The position numbers and the translations under genes were made by a program. This document shows positions 22,981 through 30,329 of a DNA stretch of 64,000 nt, one piece after another; within the stretch, counting starts at the first letter, position 1, and the number at the start of each line of letters is the position of its first letter. The stretch comes from an uncultured Oscillospiraceae bacterium (lineage in GTDB: Bacteria > Bacillota > Clostridia > Oscillospirales > Oscillospiraceae). The DNA lies in contig CATZRD010000005.1 in assembly GCA_958423465.1 (NCBI GenBank), positions 27,861-91,860 on the forward strand, written 5' to 3'. Below the pieces are notes generated by a model, which was given only the letters and a program-made list of their open reading frames with translations, searched no databases and was not told the DNA's origin.

Positions 22981-24786
22981 ATGGCAAAGGACATGAAGAT
23001 CCTCAAACGGAACCAGATGGACCCCGCGGTCTGCTGGAACACCGCCGACCTGTATCCCTCCGACGAGGCGTGGAGCGCCGATCTGGAGGAGCTGCGGGCC
23101 CTGCCCGGGGAGCTGGCCGCCTATCAGGGCCGGCTGGGGGAGAGCGCCGGGACCCTGTATGAGTACCTGCGCCGCTTTGAGGAGGCCAACCAGCGGATCG
23201 AGAAGCTGTATGTCTACGCCTTCATCCGGGGCGACGAGGATACCGCCAACCCCGTCTACCAGGCCGTCAGGGGCCGCTGCCTCAGCTTCGTGGTGGAGTT
23301 TGAGAGCGCCGTGGCCTTTGAGGGGCCGGAGCTGGTGGCGATCCCGGAGGAGACCCTGGGCCGGTTCTATGAGGAGGAGCCGGGGCTGGAGAAGTACCGC
23401 CGCTATCTGGACAAGGCCCGGCTGGAGAAGGACCACGTTCTGTCCTCCGCCGAGGAGAACCTGCTGGCCGCCGCGGGCCAGATGAGCCAGGGGCCCAGCG
23501 GCGTCTTTGACGCCTTCGTGGACGCGGATATGAAGTTCCCCTCCGTGGCCGACAGCCAGGGAAAGACCTACGCCCTCACCAACGGCTCCTACATCTCCCT
23601 GATGGAGAGCTCTGACCGGACCCTGCGGGCCAACGCCTTCCGGGCGCTGTACGGCGTCTACGGCGCCAGCCGCAACGCCCTGGCGGCCATGCTCAACGCG
23701 GAGGTGCAGAAGAACATCTTCTTTGCCCGGGCCAGAAAGTATGAGAGCACCCTGGCCGGCGCTCTGGGACCGGTGGAGGTGCCGGAGGCGGTGTACCACA
23801 ACCTGATCCGGGCCGTCCATGAGAACATGGACAAGATGTACCGCTATATGGACCTGCGGAAAAAGATCATGGGCGTGGACGAGCTGCATATGTACGACAT
23901 CTACGCCGCCATGCTGCCTGAGGCGGGTCAGGAGATCCCCTTCGACAGGGCCCGGGAGGACGTGCTGGCCGCCACGGCGGTGCTGGGGGAGGAGTACAGC
24001 CGGGTGCTGAAAAGCGGCTTCGACCAGCGGTGGATGGACATTTACGAGAACGAGGGCAAGCGCTCCGGGGCCTACTCCATCGGCAGCCCGGTCCACCCCT
24101 TCGTCCTCCTCAACCACAAGGACGACCTCAACAGCGAGTTCACCCTGGCCCACGAGATGGGCCACGCTATGCACTCCTATCTCAGCAGCAGGAACCAGCC
24201 CCCCATCTACGAAAGCTACGTCCTCTTCGTGGCGGAGGTGGCCTCCACCTGCAACGAGTCCCTGCTGATGCAGTACCTGCTGAAAAAGACCACGGACAAA
24301 AAGCAGCGGGCGGTGCTCATCAACTACTTCCTGGAGCAGTTCCGCACCACCGTGTACCGCCAGACCATGTTCGCGGAGTTCGAGCTGGAGATCCACCGCC
24401 TGGCGGAGAGCGGGGAGACCCTCACCGCCCAGAAGCTGTGCGAGATCTACTACGGCCTCAATCAGCTCTACTACGGCCCGTCGGTGACGGTGGACCGGGA
24501 GATCGAGGTGGAGTGGAGCCGCATCCCCCACTTCTACCGCTGCTTCTACGTCTACCAGTACGCCACCGGCTTCTCCGCCGCCATGGCCCTGTCCAAGCGG
24601 ATTCTGGAGGGCGGGGAGGAGGCCGTGAAGGACTATCTGGCTTTTCTCTCCGGCGGCTGCTCCACCGATCCGGTGTCCCTGCTGAAGATCGCCGGGGTGG
24701 ATATGTCCTCGCCGGAGCCGGTGAACGACGCCCTGGCGCTCTTCGGCCAGCTGGTGGACGAGCTGGAGGAGCTGGTCAGGGAGTAA
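22981..24786 (+). CDS. pepF: Oligoendopeptidase F (M3B zinc metallopeptidase)
   Basis: Cytoplasmic zinc peptidase that degrades oligopeptides. 601 residues, typical length. The N-terminal half is helical (pepF N-terminal domain). The metal site is HEMGH in LAHEMGHAMHSY with His391, Glu392 and His395; the third ligand Glu lies downstream in the YVLFVAEVASTCNE segment. No signal peptide. The ATG at 22981 follows AGGAGAACGCAT. It is a single-gene unit with its own promoter and a strong terminator at 24838-24877. Confidence 0.95.
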   Translation: MAKDMKILKRNQMDPAVCWNTADLYPSDEAWSADLEELRALPGELAAYQGRLGESAGTLYEYLRRFEEANQRIEKLYVYAFIRGDEDTANPVYQAVRGRCLSFVVEFESAVAFEGPELVAIPEETLGRFYEEEPGLEKYRRYLDKARLEKDHVLSSAEENLLAAAGQMSQGPSGVFDAFVDADMKFPSVADSQGKTYALTNGSYISLMESSDRTLRANAFRALYGVYGASRNALAAMLNAEVQKNIFFARARKYESTLAGALGPVEVPEAVYHNLIRAVHENMDKMYRYMDLRKKIMGVDELHMYDIYAAMLPEAGQEIPFDRAREDVLAATAVLGEEYSRVLKSGFDQRWMDIYENEGKRSGAYSIGSPVHPFVLLNHKDDLNSEFTLAHEMGHAMHSYLSSRNQPPIYESYVLFVAEVASTCNESLLMQYLLKKTTDKKQRAVLINYFLEQFRTTVYRQTMFAEFELEIHRLAESGETLTAQKLCEIYYGLNQLYYGPSVTVDREIEVEWSRIPHFYRCFYVYQYATGFSAAMALSKRILEGGEEAVKDYLAFLSGGCSTDPVSLLKIAGVDMSSPEPVNDALALFGQLVDELEELVRE

Positions 24787-24837
24787 GCCCTTCAGACAAG
24801 CGGCGGAGCCGCCCGCCCGCGTCCCTTTCGTTTTTGG

Positions 24838-24877
24838 CCGCCGGGACCTCGATGGAGGTCCCGGCGGTCTCTTTTTT
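24838..24877 (+). terminator. Terminator of pepF
   Basis: Perfect 13-base arms CCGCCGGGACCTC and GAGGTCCCGGCGG with a GATG loop, followed by TCTCTTTTTT. Confidence 0.9.
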
Positions 24878-24930
24878 CCCGGCGGCGGGGGAGTTAAAGC
24901 AATCTTAAGGATTTCTTCGCCCTTTCTCCC

Positions 24931-24984
24931 TTGCGGCCGGCGGCGGGTTCTGGTAGGATAACTGTACTAAGCGTAATAATACAG
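24931..24984 (+). promoter_or_regulatory. Promoter and putative operator of the GntR-ABC operon
   Basis: TTGCGG (24931-24936), 17-base spacer, TAGGAT (24954-24959). Immediately downstream, over the expected start point, lies the inverted repeat CTGTA-N13-TACAG (24962-24984). YtrA-type GntR repressors use dyad operators next to their own promoter, so self-repression is likely (inference). Confidence 0.5.
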
Positions 24985-25008
24985 ACCATACACCCGGAGG
25001 TGACAGAT

Positions 25009-25371
25009 TTGATAACGCTCAACTATCGGGACTCCCGGCCCATCTACGGGCAGATCAAGGACGGCCTGCGCCGGCTCATCATCACCGGCGCGGTGGCGCC
25101 GGACGAGAAGCTGCCCTCGGTGCGGGCCATGGCCATGGACCTGGCCATCAATCCCAACACCATCCAGCGGGCCTACGGGGAGCTGGAGGCGGAGGGCTAC
25201 GTCTATTCCATCCCCGGCAAGGGCAGCTTCGCCTGCCCGCCCCGGGACGCCGCCGCCGGGCGGCGGGAGGAGCTGCTGGGCCGCCTGCGGGAGCTGCTGG
25301 CGGAGCTGAGGTTCCTCCAGGTCTCCGAGGCGGAGATTCTGGAGGTCGTAAACGAGGAGGTGAGAGCATGA
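25009..25371 (+). CDS. GntR-family transcriptional regulator, YtrA subfamily
   Basis: DNA-binding repressor of the ABC genes that follow. 120 residues: an N-terminal winged helix-turn-helix (DSRPIYGQIKDGLRRLIITG, LPSVRAMAMDLAINPNTIQRAY, EGYVYSIPGKGSF) and a short helical tail for dimerisation, with no large effector domain, which defines the YtrA type. The start is a TTG at 25009-25011, eight bases after CCCGGAGG. The stop codon overlaps the ATPase start by four bases. Confidence 0.9.
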   Translation: MITLNYRDSRPIYGQIKDGLRRLIITGAVAPDEKLPSVRAMAMDLAINPNTIQRAYGELEAEGYVYSIPGKGSFACPPRDAAAGRREELLGRLRELLAELRFLQVSEAEILEVVNEEVRA

Positions 25372-26267
25372 TCGAGATACGGGATCTGGTGAAGCGCTTC
25401 GGCGGCTTTGCCGCTCTGGACGGGGCCTGCGTCACCGTGCCGGAGGGGGCGGTGTACGGGCTGGTAGGCCCCAACGGCGCGGGAAAATCCACGCTGATCC
25501 GGCATCTGACGGGCATCTACCGCCCCGACAGCGGCCAGGTGCTGGCAGACGGGCAGCCGGTGTACGAGAACCCCGCCGCCAAGGCGGCCATGGCCGTCAT
25601 TCCCGACGACTGGTTCTATTTTTCCTCCGCCACGGTGGCGGACATGATGCGGTTCTACCGGGGCTTCTACCCCGGCTTCGACATGGACCGGTACGAGAAG
25701 TTCAAGACCGTCTTTGAGATATCGGAGAAGGCGGTGATCCGCCGCCTCAGCAAGGGGATGCAGAAGCAGGCCGCCTTCTGGCTGGCCATGTGCTGCCGGC
25801 CGAAGTATCTGGTGCTGGACGAGCCGGTGGACGGCTTGGATCCAGTGATGCGCCGTCAGGTCTGGAGCCTGATGATGGGCGACGTGGGGGAGAACGGCAC
25901 CACGGTGCTGGTATCCAGCCACAACCTCCGGGAGCTGGAAGATGTGTGCGACCATGTGGGCATCATGAATAAGGGCCGGGTGCTGCTGGAGCGGAGCCTC
26001 AGCGACCTGCAGGAGAACATCGTCAAGATCCAGGCGGTGTGGAGCGGCGCGGAGACGCCGGTGCTGCCCCGGGAGTTCACGGTGCTGCACACCTCCCATG
26101 TGGGGCGGGTGTACACCTACATCATCCGGGGGAGCGCCCGGGAGGTGGCCGAACGGCTGGAGCGGTACCAGCCCCTGATGCTGGAGGCCCTGCCCCTGAG
26201 TCTGGAGGAGATCTTTATTTACGAGCTGGGAGGTGAGCACTATGCAGTCAAAGAGATCATTCTTTAA
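25368..26267 (+). CDS. ABC transporter ATPase (YtrB/drug-export type)
   Basis: Energises the membrane protein encoded next. 299 residues. Walker A GPNGAGKST, a Q-loop-like segment, signature region RLSKGMQKQAAFWLAM (LSKGM in place of LSGGQ), Walker B YLVLDEPVDGLD, and switch SSHNLRELEDVCDH. The C-terminal 70 residues are a small domain common in exporter ATPases. The gene overlaps its regulator by four bases and the permease gene by 26 bases. GntR-regulated exporters of this type often respond to cell-wall-active compounds, but nothing here defines the cargo. Confidence 0.92.
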   Translation: MIEIRDLVKRFGGFAALDGACVTVPEGAVYGLVGPNGAGKSTLIRHLTGIYRPDSGQVLADGQPVYENPAAKAAMAVIPDDWFYFSSATVADMMRFYRGFYPGFDMDRYEKFKTVFEISEKAVIRRLSKGMQKQAAFWLAMCCRPKYLVLDEPVDGLDPVMRRQVWSLMMGDVGENGTTVLVSSHNLRELEDVCDHVGIMNKGRVLLERSLSDLQENIVKIQAVWSGAETPVLPREFTVLHTSHVGRVYTYIIRGSAREVAERLERYQPLMLEALPLSLEEIFIYELGGEHYAVKEIIL

Positions 26268-28083
26268 TCCCACCCTCTTTCGGAAGAATCTGAGCCGGAC
26301 CTGGCCCCTGTGGGGCGGGGTCAGTCTGGTGGGGAGCCTGGCCCCCCTCTACCTGCTGCTGGCCCTGGCCAGTCAGGAGATCGGGCGGACAGCCTCTCCC
26401 CAGGACGTTGCCACGGCGCTCTATCAGGCGGTGACGCTGCTGGTGCCCGGCGTCTCCTTCGTCTACGCGGCCCTGTGCGCCATGCTGGTATGGAACTATC
26501 TCTTCTCCGCCCGGGCGGTGGGGATGATGCACGCTCTGCCCATCGACCGGACGGGGCTGTTTATCACCAACACCCTGTCCGGGCTGGCCATGGCTCTGAT
26601 CCCCTATGTGATCGTGGGGGGCCTGACCTGTCTGGCGGCGCTGACGGCGGGGGGCTTCCCCGTGACGGCGGTGCTGCAGGCGGTGCTGGCGGTGCTGTGC
26701 ATGACGGTCCTGTTTTTCGGGATAGCCACCCTGTGCGCCATGGTCACGGGCAGCCTCTTCGCCATGCCCATTTTCTACGCGCTGGCGAACTTCCTCTCCC
26801 TTCTGCTGGACTCTCTGGTCCGCAGCATGAGCCAGACCTTCCTGGTGGGCATTACCGGCGCCGGCAGCTCCCCGGTCATGGGCTGGCTCAGCCCCCTGAC
26901 CCATATCTACAGCGTGTTCGGGTTCCAGCGGGTATGGGAGGATGGCGCGCTGGTGGTCCAGGAGCTTCACGGCCTGGGGACCGTGGCGGTCTACGGGCTG
27001 GTGGGGATTGCCCTGCTGGCGGCGTCCTGGCTGCTGTACCGCCTGCGCCACAGCGAGAGCGCCGGGGACGTGGTGACCTTCCGGTGGCTGCGGCCCCTGT
27101 TCCGTCTGGGGGTGGCCCTGCTCAGCGCCCTGACCCTGGGGTGGCTGCTGTATATCGCGCTGTGGGGCCCCTTCTTCCAGCGGGGGATCTACGCCGACGC
27201 GGTCCCCATGGCGGTGTGCCTGTCCCTGGGGGGCGCCCTGGGCTACTACATCGCCTCCATGCTGCTGGATAAGAGCCTGCGGGTGTTCCGGGGAAGCTGG
27301 AAGGGGATTCTGACGGTCTGCGCCGCCTGCGCCGTTCTGGTCCTCTGTATGCGGCTGGACGTCACCGGGGCGGAGCGCCGGGTGCCGGAGCTGGACCAGG
27401 TGAGCGCGATCAGCGCCGGCATCAGCGGCAATATGCCCACGCTCCAGGTGGACGCCCTGGCGGAGCCGGAGCTGGCGGAGCGGATCCTGGACCTCCACCG
27501 GGCGGTGGCGGAGGACGCGGACTACATCCGCTCCGCGGGCAATCCCAGCGACAGCGAGGGCCGCATCCATCTGAACCTGAACTACACCCTCCAGGACGGC
27601 TCCACCCTCCACCGGACCTACAGCCTGCCCCTGACCAGAGCGCGGGCGGCGGAGGCGGACACCTACGACGCCAAGGCCCTGGCCATGGCCACAGACCGGA
27701 CTCTGTGGCTGCGGAGCAAGGAGATCCCCCGGGGCTACCGGATGGTGGGGGCGGAGGTGTGCCTCTCCACCGATTCAGCCGACACGTGGCTGGAGGGGGC
27801 CGACGCCCGGCGGCTCCATGAGGCGGCCATAGCGGACCTGGCCGCCGGCCGGGGGCTGGAGACCCCGTCGAAGCCGGAGGAGTTCTTCCGCGGCGAGGTC
27901 TCCACCGCGGCGACGGTCGAGACCCATCAGGCCCTGGGCACCCTGCAGTTCGAGCTGGTGGACGTGGAAAGCAGCCTCAGCCGGAGCATCCGTCTGGACC
28001 TCACGGCGGACATGACCGGGACCCTGGCGGTTTTGAAGGACCTGGGCCTCCTGCCCGGGGAGCTGGCCGCTTCCGGCAAATGA
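26242..28083 (+). CDS. ABC-2-type exporter membrane protein with large C-terminal domain
   Basis: 613 residues. The first 370 residues hold about eight membrane segments, including LLLALASQEIG-region, VSFVYAALCAMLVWNYLFSARAVGMMHALP and TLGWLLYIALWGPFF. The C-terminal part, from about residue 375, is soluble (VTGAERRVPELDQVSAISAG onward) and resembles the large extracytoplasmic tail seen in clostridial permeases of GntR-controlled exporters; I cannot assign a ligand. I prefer the ATG at 26242 because GGGAGG sits eight bases before it; a GTG three codons earlier overlaps that site. It shares 26 bases with the ATPase gene. Confidence 0.82.
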   Translation: MQSKRSFFNPTLFRKNLSRTWPLWGGVSLVGSLAPLYLLLALASQEIGRTASPQDVATALYQAVTLLVPGVSFVYAALCAMLVWNYLFSARAVGMMHALPIDRTGLFITNTLSGLAMALIPYVIVGGLTCLAALTAGGFPVTAVLQAVLAVLCMTVLFFGIATLCAMVTGSLFAMPIFYALANFLSLLLDSLVRSMSQTFLVGITGAGSSPVMGWLSPLTHIYSVFGFQRVWEDGALVVQELHGLGTVAVYGLVGIALLAASWLLYRLRHSESAGDVVTFRWLRPLFRLGVALLSALTLGWLLYIALWGPFFQRGIYADAVPMAVCLSLGGALGYYIASMLLDKSLRVFRGSWKGILTVCAACAVLVLCMRLDVTGAERRVPELDQVSAISAGISGNMPTLQVDALAEPELAERILDLHRAVAEDADYIRSAGNPSDSEGRIHLNLNYTLQDGSTLHRTYSLPLTRARAAEADTYDAKALAMATDRTLWLRSKEIPRGYRMVGAEVCLSTDSADTWLEGADARRLHEAAIADLAAGRGLETPSKPEEFFRGEVSTAATVETHQALGTLQFELVDVESSLSRSIRLDLTADMTGTLAVLKDLGLLPGELAASGK

Positions 28084-28108
28084 ATCCGCCCGGCGGCAAA
28101 TTTTCCTG

Positions 28109-28137
28109 TTGCCTGTCCGCCCGGTTTATGGTATGAT
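28109..28137 (+). promoter_or_regulatory. Promoter of the LacI-family gene
   Basis: TTGCCT, 17-base spacer, TATGAT. A hairpin with nine-base arms TTTGCCGCC and GGCGGCAAA follows at 28149-28171, and the motif CCCGGCGGCAAATT occurs on both sides of the promoter (near 28090 and 28160). Confidence 0.55.
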
Positions 28138-28393
28138 GCCCATAGAAGTTTGCCGCCTGCCCGGCGGCAAATTCCCCGCGGAACAGTCCGGCTAACTAGC
28201 CGGAGCCGGGCTGTCCGCAGGCCGCCCGCGGGCTTCGGCCCCGGCGGCCCGCCCCAGCGAAAGCCCCCGTCTCATGTGGTGGTATGAGGCGGGGGCCAGT
28301 TGCAGGAAGAAGGACATGGGGCGGTTTGGCGCGTCCTTTCTCACGCGCCCCCGGGAGCATTGCAGAGGAAAATACCTTCTGAAGGCGGTCCAT
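28138..28393 (+). other. Structured 250-base leader of the LacI-family gene
   Basis: No gene is seen in this stretch. It contains a nine-base-arm hairpin (28149-28171), GC-rich inverted repeats near 28190-28255, and a 13-base-pair hairpin at 28263-28296 (arms GCCCCCGTCTCAT and ATGAGGCGGGGGC, one G-U pair, eight-base loop) without a T-run. It matches no riboswitch class that I recognise. Confidence 0.4.
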
Positions 28394-29347
28394 ATGGCAA
28401 CATTAAAAGACATCTCAAAGCGCACTGGCGTGTCACCTACGACAATCTCCCGGGTGCTCAACAACGACGAAGTGATTGCCGTCAGCCAGGAGACTCGGCG
28501 GACGATCTTTGAAACGGCCTACGCTTTGGGCTATGTGCCTCCCCGGCGTAGGAAGCAGTTGGAAAATACGTTGCGGATCGGTGTGGCGGACTGGAAGGTG
28601 ATTGTGGATCCAAGCCAGGACGAGGACCTCAATACGCTGAAATTCATTTCGGAGACCATGTACCCGGAAATGAAGATCGATTATGTCCGCATAGACAGCG
28701 GCAGCGTTTGCCCGGTGGATGGGCTGTTGGTCTTTGGTGAGCTGACCCGGGAAGAGACCGATTTGCTGCTGCGGGATGTGCGGCACGTCGCGTTCATCAA
28801 CAGCGGGTCCTACAGCGGGGATTATGACCGCATCCAGGTCAATCTGGACCGTGCCTGGGCCCAGGCACGGGATTACATAGCCGGAGCCGGAAGCGTAGGC
28901 TACATTGGCGGCCTTCACCGGGGAGACGGTTACAGCATCGGCCTGCGGCGTCTGGAAAACGCGGTGTCCGTCATGAAGCAGATGGACCGGTACGATCCGT
29001 CCCTGATCTTTACCGGCGCGTTTAGCGAGGCTACCGGCCGTGAACTGATGGCCCGGCTGCTGGACAGCGGCCGCTGCCCGGACGCTATGCTTCTGGGGTC
29101 GGATATTGTGGCCGCCGGGGCCCTCCAGACGCTGCGGGAGGCGGGGAAGGAGACTGGCCGTGACATCCGGTTGGTCATCTACCGGGACATTCGCTCCGTC
29201 CGGCTCCCACAGGGAAATTATGCGCTTTTAAACGTCTATCCAAATATTCTTTGGCAAAAAGCCATTCAGATGTTACTGGAGCAGCTTCGCGGGCGGACAG
29301 AGACGATCACAACTGTGGTCACGCCCCGCCTCTCTATACAGGAATAG
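28394..29347 (+). CDS. LacI-family transcriptional regulator
   Basis: Probable ligand-responsive regulator of the phosphoesterase/ABC operon that follows. 317 residues. The N-terminal helix-turn-helix is clear: MATLKDISKRTGVSPTTISRVLNND, with the hinge region near ALGYVPPRRRKQ. The remaining 260 residues form the periplasmic-binding-like effector domain (VDGLLVFGELTREETD, GSVGYIGGLHRGD, DAMLLGSDIVAAGALQTLREAG). The ATG at 28394 is chosen from the family start; GAAGGCGG lies just upstream. A terminator at 29355-29407 separates it from the operon, which has its own promoter. The ligand is unknown. Confidence 0.93.
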   Translation: MATLKDISKRTGVSPTTISRVLNNDEVIAVSQETRRTIFETAYALGYVPPRRRKQLENTLRIGVADWKVIVDPSQDEDLNTLKFISETMYPEMKIDYVRIDSGSVCPVDGLLVFGELTREETDLLLRDVRHVAFINSGSYSGDYDRIQVNLDRAWAQARDYIAGAGSVGYIGGLHRGDGYSIGLRRLENAVSVMKQMDRYDPSLIFTGAFSEATGRELMARLLDSGRCPDAMLLGSDIVAAGALQTLREAGKETGRDIRLVIYRDIRSVRLPQGNYALLNVYPNILWQKAIQMLLEQLRGRTETITTVVTPRLSIQE

Positions 29348-29354
29348 CCAGCCC

Positions 29355-29407
29355 TCCCCCTTCGGCAGACGCGGACGCCGCGGCCCCTGCCAGAGGGGGA
29401 TTTTTTT
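29355..29407 (+). terminator. Terminator of the LacI-family gene
   Basis: Long imperfect stem beginning TCCCCCTTCGGCAG and ending CTGCCAGAGGGGGA, followed by seven T. Confidence 0.75.
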
Positions 29408-29478
29408 GTGATATTTGCCAAACGCTGCATTTGAAATTTGTAATAATTTATATAAGTAAAAATTTAGTTAAAAAATGC

Positions 29479-29507
29479 TTGCGGAAAGGTGATAGGCGGC
29501 TTATAAT
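29479..29507 (+). promoter_or_regulatory. Promoter of the phosphoesterase-ABC operon
   Basis: TTGCGG, 17-base spacer, perfect TATAAT. It is preceded by about 60 bases of unusually AT-rich DNA (29415-29476), which could serve as an UP element or operator region. No clear LacI-type palindrome with a central CG was found. Confidence 0.7.
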
Positions 29508-29536
29508 AGGGGCAGAAAGAAAACGGAGGCGATTCT

Positions 29537-30319
29537 ATGGCAGATCCCAGGTACGATCTGGCGGAACGTGAGATTCGCCGCGCGGCGCGTTGTTTGCCGC
29601 TGCCGGGCAGCGCGCCGGTGGCGTTTCAGGAAAAGAACGGCCATGCGGACATCGTTTCAAAATATGACAAGGAAGTGGAAATGTATCTGGCGGGCCAGAT
29701 TCTGACCGCTTTTCCCGGCGACGGCATCGTAGGAGAGGAGATGGAGCATCCCCACGGCGGCGGCTGGATCTGGTACATCGACCCTATTGACGGCACTACT
29801 AATTTTGTTAGTCAACTTCGAAATTACGCCATTTCCATCGCCTGCTACTGCCAGGGGGAGCCGGTGTTTGGACTGGTCTATGACGTAGCGGAGGACAGGC
29901 TCTACCACGCGAGGGCGGGTGGGGGCGCTTTCTGCAACGGGCAGCCGATTACCAGCGGCAAACGGACGGCCCTGAAGGAGATGATCCTCTATACGCCTAT
30001 CGTGCAGGGCACACTGATCGACGATCACCCGCTGCTCAGCGGTATGCGCCGTCTGGCCGGGGATGTGAGAGCGGTCCGATCCCTGGGATCCGTGGCGCTG
30101 GAGCTTTGCGCGGTGGCGGCCGGAGAGGCGGATCTGTTTCTGGCGGAGCGGTCCTGCCCCTGGGACCACAATGCGGCCAGAATTATCCTTGCGGAGGCTG
30201 GCGGCGCCATGCTCACTTGGGCCGGCGCGCCGGTGCCGGTGGACCGGCGGACTAACCTGATGGCGGCTGGCCGCCGAGAAGTGCTGGAACAAATCGCAGC
30301 GGTTTATTGGACAAAATAG
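29537..30319 (+). CDS. Inositol monophosphatase-family phosphatase
   Basis: Mg2+-dependent phosphomonoesterase acting on a small phosphate ester such as inositol phosphate, a sugar phosphate or 3',5'-adenosine bisphosphate. 260 residues. Family motifs are DIVSKYDKEVE, GIVGEEM, WYIDPIDGTTNFV (metal-binding DPIDGT) and SCPWDHNAARIILAEAGG (WD motif). The ATG at 29537 follows AACGGAGGCG. It is the first gene of the operon, ten bases before the phosphodiesterase fusion gene, so its substrate is probably a product made by that enzyme (inference). Confidence 0.9.
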   Translation: MADPRYDLAEREIRRAARCLPLPGSAPVAFQEKNGHADIVSKYDKEVEMYLAGQILTAFPGDGIVGEEMEHPHGGGWIWYIDPIDGTTNFVSQLRNYAISIACYCQGEPVFGLVYDVAEDRLYHARAGGGAFCNGQPITSGKRTALKEMILYTPIVQGTLIDDHPLLSGMRRLAGDVRAVRSLGSVALELCAVAAGEADLFLAERSCPWDHNAARIILAEAGGAMLTWAGAPVPVDRRTNLMAAGRREVLEQIAAVYWTK

Positions 30320-30329
30320 GAGGTCCGCC

